Assembly (NCBI RefSeq): GCF_000422505.1
Contig: NZ_KE383864.1
Coordinates: forward strand, 106,381-170,380
DNA length: 64,000 nt
Reading direction: 5' to 3'
Origin: Paenibacillus pinihumi DSM 23905 = JCM 16419
GTDB lineage: Bacteria; Bacillota; Bacilli; Paenibacillales; Paenibacillaceae
Below the pieces are notes generated by a model. That model did no database searches and had not been told where the DNA came from. It was given only the letters and a program-made list of their open reading frames with translations. Each line of letters begins with the position of its first letter. The first letter of the stretch is position 1. A program made the position numbers and the translations under genes. Positions 8,689 to 17,703 of the stretch are shown here, in pieces.

Positions 8689-8854
8689 GACATCCCCCTC
8701 CATCGACCTACATCCATATGTATCTTTTTACCTGTATGAAAGTGATTTTAACATAGAAAGAAAATTTATTTAACACTCATGTCAGGTTATTCCAAATAAA
8801 TATTTTATCATCCCTATAAAAGAATCGAATGCTGTTTCATACAGACAGCAAAAA

Positions 8855-8880
8855 GCCGCCAAAGATAAGTCCTTGACGGC
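8855..8880 (-). terminator. Intrinsic terminator of the GH81 gene
   Basis: A stem of GCCGTCAAGG with CTTTGGCGGC (two G-U pairs on the minus strand) is followed by TTTTT. It lies 30 bp after the stop codon at 8910. Confidence 0.75.
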
Positions 8881-8909
8881 TTCCCTGTTTTCATGGCAGC
8901 TTTTCTAGC

Positions 8910-11900
8910 TTAATTGTAGATATTCAACTCCGCGATTGACCACCAGTTAGAGGCTTCGCCCGTCTGTTCAATCCGAATATAGCGGGCTTGCTGTGCGGCG
9001 AAGCTGATTTCATTCAGCTCCTTGCTCCCCTGTCCCTCAGCAATGCTGATCCAGTTCTCTGCGTCTGTCGATACGAGAATCCGGTAGCTTCTCGCATAAT
9101 CATCGCGGCTGTGACCGGCATCAATGCTGATCTGATGGAAACGCTCGGTTTTCCCCAAGTCCACCTGGACCCATTGGCCTGGTGCCTGGCGGGTACCTGT
9201 AGACCAGCGGGTTCCCGGGTTTCCGTCAATGATTTTCGTGAAATCATTGGCTCCGCTTACGGAGGACGCTGTTACTGTCCATCCTTCACGGCTGAGCGCC
9301 TCCAGATTAGGCTCTCCCTGTTCAGGAATCCAATTGTCTGTATCCGGTGCCAGCACCCGCAGCCCGGATATGGACCACCATTTGTCCGCCTCTCCGGTTT
9401 GGACAATTTTGATATAACGAGCGGTTTGGAGAGGGAACACGATATTGGTTACCGCTCCCTTGCCCTTGCCGGCCGCAACCGGATTTGCCCAGGACTGGCC
9501 GTCAATTGAGACGTACACTTCATACTCGCGGGCGTAGTCATCCGCACTTTTGGTGCTGTCCAGAATGATTTGGTTAAACGATTCGTTTGCACCAAGATCC
9601 ATTTGAATCCATTGTCCTGCAGCCTGCTTTTGCCCGGTGGACCATCTGGTGGACTTGTCTCCGTCCAGCATGCGGTCAGGCTTATCGTCCCCGGCCGAAG
9701 AAGAGGCAGTCATGTTCCAGCCGGAACGAGGCAGATCCTTTTGCTTGCCAAGGCCGTATTGGCCGATGTTCAGCTCGGCAATCGACCACCATTTGGAGGC
9801 TGTGCCCGTCTGGACAATTTTCACATATCGCGCTTGCTTGACCGGGAAGACAGCTGTGAAGCCTTCAGGCTTGCCTTGACCGTGAGCGATAGCATTCCCC
9901 CAGGACTGGCCGTCGTTGGATACATAAATATTGTAGCCGCGTCCGTAATCAGACGTATAGTGGCCCGGATCAATCGTAATGGCATCGATCTTGTATGTCC
10001 GGCCCAGGTCGACCTGGACCCACATGCCGTTCGTCTGATCCTTGCCGGAATTCCAGCGGCTGCCCAAATTGCCATCCAGCATGTTGGCTGTCAGATCGGT
10101 ACCGCCTGTGGAAGAAGCAGTCACTACCCACTCCGAACGGTCCAGATCGCCAAGCGGCTGCCCGGGTGTGGAAGGACCTCCCGGCTGCGAAGGATTAGAA
10201 GGCCCGGATGGATTGCCGGGGTGTTCCGGTGTCTCCGGACCTTCCGGTGTTCCCGGCTGTCCGGGTTGGCCTGGACCCTCAGGCTCTCCCGGTACTTCCG
10301 GCTCTGCATGATCCTTGCCCAGCTTGGCGATTTTCAGCTCTGCAATCGACCACCAGCTGTCAGATGAAGTATTCAGCGCGATCCGAATGAAGCGTGCATG
10401 CTGCATAGGCAGCGACACAGCAAGACTTGTCGAACTGCCTTTTTCGCTGACAACCGCTTCCCCCCAGTTCTCTCCATCCTGCGAAACAAAGACATCATAG
10501 CCGCGTGCGTAGTCGCCATAGCTTGTGCCTGAATTCATGAAAATCGTATCAAAAGCCTGCTCGCTGTTCAGATCAATCTCCAGCCACAACGAGCTGTCCT
10601 GCAGTTTGCCGGATGACCAGCGGGTTGTCAGATCGTCATCGGTCATATTGCCGACATTTGATCCGCCTGCCAGGGCAGAGGTTGTAATTTTCCAGGCGGA
10701 ACGGTCCAAATAGACCATGCCTGAATCTGTCTCAGCAGGCTTGGTAACCGTAACGATTGTCGGGTCTACTGCAACCAGTGCATGAGGATGCACCGTTGCC
10801 GTGCCCAGAGCCCCGCTTGCATTAAAGAAGCGGATTGTCTTGGATGAATCCGTCGGATTCCAGATTTGCGCCGTATACTGATTCCCCTTCTTGTATACCG
10901 TCACTGAAGGATCATTTGCCCAGATTTCAGCCGAACGGCTGCCGAGCGATGCCATGCTGTGAACGAACCAGTACGTATTGAACACTTCATTTTGCTGCAT
11001 CCGGCTGGTATTCCAATTTTTAATCACCTGCTGCGGGTCGCTTAGCGCCTGGTACGGCCACATAATATGATGCCATTCTGTTACCGGTCCGCCGTTCAGG
11101 TCTTTGAGCAAGCCCGCGAATACTTTGGCCGTCTTCTCCGGTTGTCTCGCATAGTAGGTCATCCATTCTGCAGTCGGCAGCCAGTGAATGCCATAAACCA
11201 TTTCCGGAGCACCGGAGAAGAAGGTCCCGAACACATAGGAACTTCCATATACTTGGCCTACAGACTTGTGCTTATAGCCTGGCAGGAAGATGTCATCATC
11301 ATAGTCGAACCAGTACTGCTCTGCTGCTTTCTCTTCGGTTGTGAAGCCCCAAATCGCAGCATCGCGATATTCGCGGTTGCCGGTCACGACACCCCACATA
11401 TATTGCCCGACCCAGCCAAACAGCGCTTCGCCTGCTGCCTCCTGATTATTTCCGCTATGATTGTCGGCATAGCCGCCAGCCCAGGAATGGCCCTCGTACG
11501 GATCAAAATTGCGGAACCATGGATACTCGCTGTCTGTGCGCGAAGGGTTCGCATAGTCACGAATCAGCGTCTCTACCATGTCTCCGTAATCACTGAGGAA
11601 CTGCTTGTCATAGGTTGCCAGAATTGCTGAAGCAAAAGCATAATAGCCATACGTGAAGTGATGATCAGTCAAACCTGTATTGATTCCAAAACCGTTGGAA
11701 TAAGGGAAAATGGCGCCCCAATCCTGTGAGTAATGGAAATAATATGAATGCTTCTCTTCATCCGGCGAGAAGGTGTACCAGTCGCTCAAAATCGTCTTCA
11801 GGATGCTCAGATAATGGTCACTGCGCTTGGTGTCTCCAAGCTGGTCGCTTATCAGCACGCCAAGACCGAGCGGATGCAGCTTTTTCCCTTGCCAGTAAGG

Positions 11901-14000
11901 GTCTGCAATCATAATCTGGCCGCTCATATCGGCATCTAGCGAATCGAGATAAGCAACCAGCTTGGCACGCGAGTATTCCGGGTTCGTCGGCTCTACGAAC
12001 TGGGGAACTATACCGTTGAACCGGTCAACCGTCGTAAAGGAATTGCCTTCGCGCACCTTCAGCGTTCCACGGATAGACGGATAAGTACGCTGGGTAAGCG
12101 GTGTATCCGACAGCTTCCATTGATGAGGCAGCAGCGTCATCAGGGTATTTGTGGAGAAGCCTGGACGCTTCAGCTCTGTTACCGTATTGAAATTGGTCGT
12201 TACCAGCGAGGATTCCTGATCAAAGCTGTAATCGACCTTCGTATCCTTGATAAATGCGTAAGCATGCTGGTAATAATAGTTCAAATCTTCAGCAGCCGTC
12301 ATTGCAGCAACAGATAAATAGTTGTCGCCGTTGGCGAATTTCAGCTTGATTGTGTTGCCCAGCTTGACGAACTTCGTTCCCGGCGGAGCAAAAATACCAT
12401 AATGGCGTACAAATGATTCCGGCTTTGGAGCACGGTCGGTATTGACCACTTCAATTCCGATATGGTCGCTTACGAGCACATCACCGTCATTTTCGAGGAC
12501 CGGATTGTTATGGTCATCGAACAGGCGGGCCATAACCGGCGACTGCAAGATGACGGCATCCGGATTTTCGAATGTATTGTACAGATAAGGCGACCCCTTG
12601 ACGAAAGTGGTCTCCATTTTGACGCTGTCATCATCGCTCATAATAACCGATGCAGAGTAATCGCCGTATCCGGAGATCTTCGTCACCACATCAGCCGGAT
12701 TGATCGTGTTTGTCGACAGATACAGATCCGGGTCTCCATCAGCGTTCACAGAGCCGCCGTCCGAGGAAGCATAGCCCGCGCCCGGATTCAGGACAGCCAA
12801 GCCAAGCTTGGTGTACTTGTTCTTGAGCGGAAGTGTGACCAGGCTGTTGCCGTCCCCGAGATTTGCAATCAGAATCGACTGCCACCAGTCATTGGATGGA
12901 ATCGGCGTCTTGATGTTATCAGTCCGGTATTTCGGATCTTTCGGCTCCAGCTGCGTAATATCACCGATTTCGTAGCTGCCTTTTCCAACGTGGACCGTCG
13001 AAATCTCCGGAATCGCAGGAATGGCATATACCGGCTTCAGATCACCTTCACGGTATGCATGAACCTCAAAAGCAAAGAGCGAATAACCATGGTAAGACGC
13101 ACGGCCAATTCCGCTCATTTTCACATAACGGCCCGTAGCGTAGAGCGGAATTTCTTCCTTGCCTCCCGAGCCCTTCAGCTGGCGGTATATGGTAGTCCAG
13201 TTTTTCGCGTCGTCAGAAACTTGGATATCGTAAGCTCTTCCTGCAGCCGCCTCCCAATGGAATACGACACTGCCGATTTCCGAGCTTGCGCCAAGATCGA
13301 CATAGATCCATTCATTGTCCGCGTATCTGGAAGACCAGCGCGTATTCGGGTCTCCATCCGTCGCATTGGCAGGAAGGTAATCTTTTTCCTTCAAATCATC
13401 TGTCCACGGTTCTCCCTTTTGAATGGATGAAACGACGACCGGCTTTTTCAGCGCCAAATCGGGAGCTGGAGGCTTGGGCTGCGTGTTGAAGCCGCCCGTA
13501 CCGTATACATTAAACTCCCAGATCGATACCCCGTAGTTTTCTTGTGCACGTTTCGTGCTGTACAACCGGACATAGCGTCCTTCGCCAGACACTGTATGTT
13601 CAACATTTCCCCCCTTGCCCTCTTTGGTAGCGTAGATTGTATCCCAATTCATTTCATCATCGGATACTTGAATTTCATAGGCAGTTGAATAGGCATTTTC
13701 CCAGCTGATGGTTACTTTGGAGACCGAAGCTTTGACACCCAGGTCTACATAGATCCATTGCGGGTCCTTCTTCCATACACTTTCCCAGCGGGTGTCCGCT
13801 TTGCCGTCAACGGCCAGATCCGGTGTGCTGTTGCCCATCATGGACGAGGCATACACGGGCCTGTTCATCGACATGAGATATTCCTCTGCTGCCGCATTGG
13901 CGGACTGCGCCGGAAAAAGCGGCAAACAGCCTGCCAGTACAATAACTGCAAGCATACTAAGCATGACTTTTTTCCATACTGTTTCTCTTACACGATACAT
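8910..14000 (-). CDS. Secreted GH81 endo-beta-1,3-glucanase with six discoidin domains
   Basis: Predicted to cut beta-1,3-glucans (laminarin, fungal or oomycete walls, callose) outside the cell. Of 1,696 residues, about 1-37 are an export signal, 38-170 and 178-318 two F5/8 type C (discoidin) domains, 327-1080 the GH81 catalytic region, 1093-1228 a third discoidin domain, 1229-1283 a Pro/Gly/Glu linker, and about 1283-1418, 1418-1555 and 1563-1696 three more. Catalytic hallmarks are DHHFTYGYY near residue 778 and DNHSGNNQEAAGEA near 851 (the conserved NQE glutamate). Each discoidin copy carries a TRWSxG and W(I/V)xVDLG pattern. The signal contains VLAGC, a possible lipobox, as well as an AXA site (SANA-A), so anchoring versus free secretion is open. 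No neighbours in the operon. Confidence 0.95.
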   Translation of the reverse strand: MYRVRETVWKKVMLSMLAVIVLAGCLPLFPAQSANAAAEEYLMSMNRPVYASSMMGNSTPDLAVDGKADTRWESVWKKDPQWIYVDLGVKASVSKVTISWENAYSTAYEIQVSDDEMNWDTIYATKEGKGGNVEHTVSGEGRYVRLYSTKRAQENYGVSIWEFNVYGTGGFNTQPKPPAPDLALKKPVVVSSIQKGEPWTDDLKEKDYLPANATDGDPNTRWSSRYADNEWIYVDLGASSEIGSVVFHWEAAAGRAYDIQVSDDAKNWTTIYRQLKGSGGKEEIPLYATGRYVKMSGIGRASYHGYSLFAFEVHAYREGDLKPVYAIPAIPEISTVHVGKGSYEIGDITQLEPKDPKYRTDNIKTPIPSNDWWQSILIANLGDGNSLVTLPLKNKYTKLGLAVLNPGAGYASSDGGSVNADGDPDLYLSTNTINPADVVTKISGYGDYSASVIMSDDDSVKMETTFVKGSPYLYNTFENPDAVILQSPVMARLFDDHNNPVLENDGDVLVSDHIGIEVVNTDRAPKPESFVRHYGIFAPPGTKFVKLGNTIKLKFANGDNYLSVAAMTAAEDLNYYYQHAYAFIKDTKVDYSFDQESSLVTTNFNTVTELKRPGFSTNTLMTLLPHQWKLSDTPLTQRTYPSIRGTLKVREGNSFTTVDRFNGIVPQFVEPTNPEYSRAKLVAYLDSLDADMSGQIMIADPYWQGKKLHPLGLGVLISDQLGDTKRSDHYLSILKTILSDWYTFSPDEEKHSYYFHYSQDWGAIFPYSNGFGINTGLTDHHFTYGYYAFASAILATYDKQFLSDYGDMVETLIRDYANPSRTDSEYPWFRNFDPYEGHSWAGGYADNHSGNNQEAAGEALFGWVGQYMWGVVTGNREYRDAAIWGFTTEEKAAEQYWFDYDDDIFLPGYKHKSVGQVYGSSYVFGTFFSGAPEMVYGIHWLPTAEWMTYYARQPEKTAKVFAGLLKDLNGGPVTEWHHIMWPYQALSDPQQVIKNWNTSRMQQNEVFNTYWFVHSMASLGSRSAEIWANDPSVTVYKKGNQYTAQIWNPTDSSKTIRFFNASGALGTATVHPHALVAVDPTIVTVTKPAETDSGMVYLDRSAWKITTSALAGGSNVGNMTDDDLTTRWSSGKLQDSSLWLEIDLNSEQAFDTIFMNSGTSYGDYARGYDVFVSQDGENWGEAVVSEKGSSTSLAVSLPMQHARFIRIALNTSSDSWWSIAELKIAKLGKDHAEPEVPGEPEGPGQPGQPGTPEGPETPEHPGNPSGPSNPSQPGGPSTPGQPLGDLDRSEWVVTASSTGGTDLTANMLDGNLGSRWNSGKDQTNGMWVQVDLGRTYKIDAITIDPGHYTSDYGRGYNIYVSNDGQSWGNAIAHGQGKPEGFTAVFPVKQARYVKIVQTGTASKWWSIAELNIGQYGLGKQKDLPRSGWNMTASSSAGDDKPDRMLDGDKSTRWSTGQKQAAGQWIQMDLGANESFNQIILDSTKSADDYAREYEVYVSIDGQSWANPVAAGKGKGAVTNIVFPLQTARYIKIVQTGEADKWWSISGLRVLAPDTDNWIPEQGEPNLEALSREGWTVTASSVSGANDFTKIIDGNPGTRWSTGTRQAPGQWVQVDLGKTERFHQISIDAGHSRDDYARSYRILVSTDAENWISIAEGQGSKELNEISFAAQQARYIRIEQTGEASNWWSIAELNIYN

Positions 14001-14287
14001 TAATCTCTCTTCTCCTTTTTATCCGGTTATGAATCTCTCTAGCTGAATCCCGCTCCTATTTTTCCGGTCATCCCCTCTCTGTACAAAATGGACTTGCAGG
14101 TGTTACATATTCATCTATCGTCAGTTCTACTTTTTTATTTATACCTCGCTTCCGCTTTTTATAGTAAATTTTGCTAGTTTTCGATAAAATAAATCGAAAG
14201 ACTCATAATTTTTTAGATCTTTTCTCCTAATATTTGATGAAAATTTTGAACATTTTTCTAAGTATCCGCTTAATTTCGACAAAAAAA
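14001..14287. promoter_or_regulatory. Upstream region of the GH81 gene with an inverted repeat
   Basis: T/A-rich leader of about 290 bp without a gene. It contains a perfect inverted repeat TTTCGAT-N8-ATCGAAA (14178-14199), about 180 bp before the start codon, which may be a regulator site. AAGGAG lies 11 bp before the ATG at 14000, a rather long spacing. Confidence 0.45.
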
Positions 14288-14320
14288 GAGACAAACACCG
14301 CATTTAGCGGCATTCGTCTC
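14288..14320 (-). terminator. Intrinsic terminator of the cysteine-salvage operon
   Basis: On the minus strand GAGACGAATGCCGC pairs with GCGGTGTTTGTCTC (G-U pairs included) around TAAAT, followed by TTTTTTTG. It lies 36 bp after the redoxin stop codon, closing the operon that starts at 23169. Confidence 0.85.
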
Positions 14321-14355
14321 CTGTTTGAATGATGCCCTGTTCTCCTGCTTCAGGC

Positions 14356-14616
14356 TTAAGCGTGAAGAAGCGTCTCCAACTCATCGAGCTTCAAATTCGT
14401 CCAGCCGGCGTAGCTGCTGCCGTCACCCGTTCCGACCTCGACTACAGGCACATGGCGAATTCCATATTTGACTTCCAAAACATCCCTTAACGTATCATTG
14501 CCGTCCACGCTGATATTTTCAAAAGCAATATTATGTGTGCCCAACAATTCCTTGACCTCTGCGCAATAGTGACAACCGGTCTTGCTCCATAGTACGACTT
14601 TTTTAGCTGCTGACAT
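14356..14616 (-). CDS. cmoI: Glutaredoxin-like redoxin (CmoI-like)
   Basis: An 86-residue thioredoxin-fold protein with the dithiol motif CHYC at residues 15-18 ([15 protein letters not shown]) and the cis-proline loop HVPVVEVG. Its start overlaps the upstream monooxygenase gene by 14 bp. In Bacillus subtilis a redoxin of this kind (YtnI/CmoI) is encoded with a DszA-type monooxygenase (YtnJ/CmoJ) in the ytmI operon, and the same pairing here supports the assignment. Its likely job is to supply reducing equivalents or handle a thiol intermediate during S-modified cysteine breakdown; that is inference. Confidence 0.85.
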   Translation of the reverse strand: MSAAKKVVLWSKTGCHYCAEVKELLGTHNIAFENISVDGNDTLRDVLEVKYGIRHVPVVEVGTGDGSSYAGWTNLKLDELETLLHA

Positions 14617-15937
14617 GTGCTAGCCTCCTGGATTTGGTATGGCGGTTCTCCGGAATGGACAATCCCAGATTGCCTCTTAATGTGTCATGCTCATATTCGG
14701 TGCGGTAAATGCCGCGTTCCTGCAAAATCGGAACGACCAGCCTTGTGAAATCCTGAAGGCCGTCCGGCGTGCCGGCATGGATGATAAAGCCGTCAGCGCC
14801 CTTCTCTTCATGCCATTGCTGAATGAGATCGGCAATTTTCTCCGGCGTGCCGATAAACTGGCTTCTTGGCGTGACAGAGCTCAGTGCAACCTGACGGAGC
14901 GTGAGCCCCTGTTCTTTTGCCGACTGCTTGATTTTATCGGTCGTGCTGCGGAAGCTGTTGCTGCCGAAATCGCCCAGATCCGGGAACGGCCCATCCAGCG
15001 GATATTGGGAGAAATCATGATGCTCGAAGAAGCGGCCCAGATAATCGAGCGCATTCTCAATGGTAACAAGGCCGACCATTTCCTGATACTTGCGCTCGGC
15101 CTCCTCCTCCGTCTCCCCGATGATCGGACCGATTCCCGGCATGATGACAATGTCATCCTCTGACCGGCCATAGGCTGCTGCGCGCGCTTTGACATCCGCA
15201 TAAAACTCCTTGGCCTGCTCCAGCGTCTCATGTCCGGTGAACACCGCATCGGCTGACTTCGCAGCCAGATTCCTCCCGGCATCCGAGGAGCCGGCCTGAA
15301 ACACGACAGGTTGGCCTTGTCTGGACCTGCCGATATTCAGCGGTCCTTGTACAGAAAAGAATTCGCCCTTATGGTCAAGACGGTGCAGTTTCTCCGGATC
15401 GAAAAACTGGCCGCTCTCCTTGTCGCGAACGAAAGCATCATCTTCCCAGGAATCCCACAGCCCGCGCGCAACCTCCAAATATTCCTCGGCAATCCGGTAG
15501 CGCTGCGCATGCGCAGGATGCTCCTTCTTGCTGAAGTTGGCTGCTGATCCCTCCAAAGGCGAGGTGACTACGTTCCATCCCGCCCTGCCTCCGCTGATAT
15601 GATCAATTGAGGCGAACTGGCGCGCCACGGTGAACGGCTCACTGTAAGAGGTCGAGAGTGTGCCCACCAGACCAATCTTGGAAGTGACGGCACCGATGGC
15701 CGACAAGATCGTAATCGGCTCAAAGCGGTTCAGAAAATGAGGAATCGACTTCTCCGTAATGTACAGGCCGTCAGCGATAAACACCAGGTCAAACTTGCCC
15801 TCTTCAGCAGTTAATGCCTGACGCTTGTAGTAATCAATGTTGACGCTGGCATCGGCTACCGCATCCGGGTGGCGCCAGGCTGACATATTGCCTCCGACCC
15901 CTTGAATAATTGCACCCAACTTCAACTGCTTCGCCAT
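14603..15937 (-). CDS. cmoJ: FMNH2-dependent monooxygenase, NtaA/SnaA/DszA family (CmoJ-like)
   Basis: A bacterial luciferase-fold monooxygenase (444 residues) expected to use reduced FMN and O2, probably for oxidative C-S cleavage of an N-acetylated S-modified cysteine. Visible features include [18 protein letters not shown] at the start, [17 protein letters not shown] near residue 110-125 (characteristic of the NtaA/DszA group) and [13 protein letters not shown]. Start ATG at 15937 with GGGAGGAATTGAG. It sits between the GNAT gene and the overlapping redoxin gene. FMNH2 must come from elsewhere, since no flavin reductase is in the operon. Confidence 0.9.
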   Translation of the reverse strand: MAKQLKLGAIIQGVGGNMSAWRHPDAVADASVNIDYYKRQALTAEEGKFDLVFIADGLYITEKSIPHFLNRFEPITILSAIGAVTSKIGLVGTLSTSYSEPFTVARQFASIDHISGGRAGWNVVTSPLEGSAANFSKKEHPAHAQRYRIAEEYLEVARGLWDSWEDDAFVRDKESGQFFDPEKLHRLDHKGEFFSVQGPLNIGRSRQGQPVVFQAGSSDAGRNLAAKSADAVFTGHETLEQAKEFYADVKARAAAYGRSEDDIVIMPGIGPIIGETEEEAERKYQEMVGLVTIENALDYLGRFFEHHDFSQYPLDGPFPDLGDFGSNSFRSTTDKIKQSAKEQGLTLRQVALSSVTPRSQFIGTPEKIADLIQQWHEEKGADGFIIHAGTPDGLQDFTRLVVPILQERGIYRTEYEHDTLRGNLGLSIPENRHTKSRRLAHVSS

Positions 15938-16000
15938 CTCAATTCCTCCCTATTGGCTTCATACGCTTGGCAGGCCAAGCCGGAGCCGGCTGTCTTAAAT

Positions 16001-16552
16001 CTATAGAACCTGCTTCAACAGCGGATGATCCTGCAGTTGAAGCTTATAGCTTTTGACAAGCGTGTTGCCGTTGTGGAACTCCTTGTCATAGGCACGCTCG
16101 AAGCCAAGCCGTTCGTACAACTGTACGGCAGACTGCATCATATCCGAGGTATGCAGATAGAGCAAAGAGGATCCAAGTTCCAGCGATCTTCTTGCACTCT
16201 CTTGAATGAGCAGCGTAGCTACTCCCCGTCCTCTCACTTTGGGCGATACGGACAGGAAACGGATAATCGGACTGTTAATATGCAAGTCCGCTCTTCCGTA
16301 CGCTTCCTCAGAGGACAAGAACAGCTGGACGCTGCCGACAATTTCTCCATCCAGCCCGGCGACCAGCCGCGCCTTCGGATTTCCTTCGTGCACAGAGGCG
16401 CTAATCGATTCTTTATATTGCTCCCAGATAGGCTCCGGGAGCTCGTTCTCATACTGCTGATACGCCTCCAGCATCACACGCAGCACGGCTTCGGCATCCG
16501 CATCTTCAGCTTCGCGAATCCATATTTCAGAAGGTTGTGCCACGATCATCAC
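16001..16552 (-). CDS. GNAT family N-acetyltransferase
   Basis: A 183-residue acetyl-CoA dependent transferase. The acetyl-CoA loop is visible as SVSPKVRGRGVATLLIQES (about residues 103-121, R/QxxGxG/A), followed by the helix and AVQLYERLGFERA near the end. It overlaps the SolA-like gene by 4 bp (start 16552, stop 16549). The known sulfur-salvage operons of Bacillus subtilis (ytmI and yxe) each contain an N-acetyltransferase that blocks the amino group of S-modified cysteine before monooxygenase action; I infer the same role here. The sequence alone does not prove the substrate. Confidence 0.88.
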   Translation of the reverse strand: MMIVAQPSEIWIREAEDADAEAVLRVMLEAYQQYENELPEPIWEQYKESISASVHEGNPKARLVAGLDGEIVGSVQLFLSSEEAYGRADLHINSPIIRFLSVSPKVRGRGVATLLIQESARRSLELGSSLLYLHTSDMMQSAVQLYERLGFERAYDKEFHNGNTLVKSYKLQLQDHPLLKQVL

Positions 16553-17703
16553 CCCGTTGTAGTCAATGAATGAAACCGGGACAAGGAAAATTTGCTAATA
16601 TCCAGCCCCGGGGAACCCTTGATGACAAGATCGGCAAGCAGTTCGCCGACCACACTTGCAAATTTAAATCCATGCCCGGAAAAGCCGCCCGCCAGCAGTA
16701 CGTTCGGGTACTCGGGATGCCGATCTATAATGAAATCATCATCCGGTGTGAACTCATATTTGCACACCGCTCCGCGCAGCAGCGTCCCTGCCGCCTGCGG
16801 CATATATACTTCGAGGGCGCGACGCAGATCACCCTCATCCTCCGGCAGGCTGCCAAAGGACTTCAGCGGCTCACCGGGCTGCCATTCCTCGCCAGTCTCA
16901 TGCCGGCCGATCTTCAGCCCCGCTCCTCCGATGCTGGGGAAGCCGTAATAACCGCCATGCGGGCTATTCAGCGTAAAACCTGGAAACTTTCCGGCATCAA
17001 ATTCATGCGTAGCTGTCTCGAACCAGCCGACAGCTTTCCGGACCGGACGAACCGGCAGGCTGATGAAACTGTTCAATGTACGGAACCAGGCCCCTGCGCT
17101 GAGTACGGCATGGGCGGCATAATAAGTCTGGCCGCCTTTGACCCTTACTGCAACTGAACCCTGGCTGACCTCGATATGCTCAACCTCGGCATAAGCCAGC
17201 AGTTCGGCTCCCTCTGCCCGTGCAGCCTGCCTGTACGCTCTGACGCATTGCTCACTGTACAGATAACCTGCATTCGGCTCGTAGAGTCCTTTGAAGTCGT
17301 CCGTTACCCGGATAACCGGCCAGCGCTTGCGGATTTCATCTGCATCCAGGTATTCAATATCCAGTCCAAAGGCTTCGGCATCTTCCAGCCGCTGTCCATA
17401 GGAATAGATGCTCTCGGCGGACAGGTTGAGTACGCCCGACTGGACGAGCAGTTCTGTCCCTGTCAATTGCTCCAGCTCGCGCCACAGCTGGTGAGCCCGC
17501 AGCGCCATCGCGATATAGGCCGGACCGCCGTGGTATGCGTGACGGATCAGACGCGGTTCCCCGTGATGGCTGCCCTCTTGATGCGGAGGGTCGAAGGCGT
17601 CAATAAGCAGGGTACGCAGCCCGCTTCGCGCCAGGTAATAACCCGCGCTCATTCCCATGGAGCCTGCCCCTACGACAATAACGTCATAGATGCCACCGCT
17701 CAT
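16549..17703 (-). CDS. solA: FAD-dependent amine oxidase, SolA/monomeric sarcosine oxidase family
   Basis: Oxidises a secondary amine or N-methyl amino acid, giving an imine and H2O2. The 384 residues match the family. DVIVVGAGSMGMSAGYYLA at residues 6-24 is the dinucleotide-binding loop; EGSHHGEPRLIRHAYHGG near 43-60 is the MSOX/MTOX signature and LAGGFSGHGFKFA near the end carries the flavin-contact region; the covalent Cys appears to be in RGAVCKYEFTPD. Both ends overlap neighbours by 4 bp, so it is an integral operon member. Bacillus subtilis salvage operons lack such an enzyme, making its substrate the most uncertain point. Confidence 0.88.
   Translation of the reverse strand: MSGGIYDVIVVGAGSMGMSAGYYLARSGLRTLLIDAFDPPHQEGSHHGEPRLIRHAYHGGPAYIAMALRAHQLWRELEQLTGTELLVQSGVLNLSAESIYSYGQRLEDAEAFGLDIEYLDADEIRKRWPVIRVTDDFKGLYEPNAGYLYSEQCVRAYRQAARAEGAELLAYAEVEHIEVSQGSVAVRVKGGQTYYAAHAVLSAGAWFRTLNSFISLPVRPVRKAVGWFETATHEFDAGKFPGFTLNSPHGGYYGFPSIGGAGLKIGRHETGEEWQPGEPLKSFGSLPEDEGDLRRALEVYMPQAAGTLLRGAVCKYEFTPDDDFIIDRHPEYPNVLLAGGFSGHGFKFASVVGELLADLVIKGSPGLDISKFSLSRFHSLTTTG

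Noticed and set aside
8910-10720. Repeated sequence blocks that could suggest a DNA repeat array
   Set aside because: The similarity comes from successive discoidin protein domains; spacing is about 400 bp and the DNA copies are diverged. No CRISPR-like repeat-spacer pattern.
12462-13430. 322-codon plus-strand reading frame inside the glucanase gene
   Set aside because: Antisense shadow of the GH81 coding sequence; composition is unlike a real protein.
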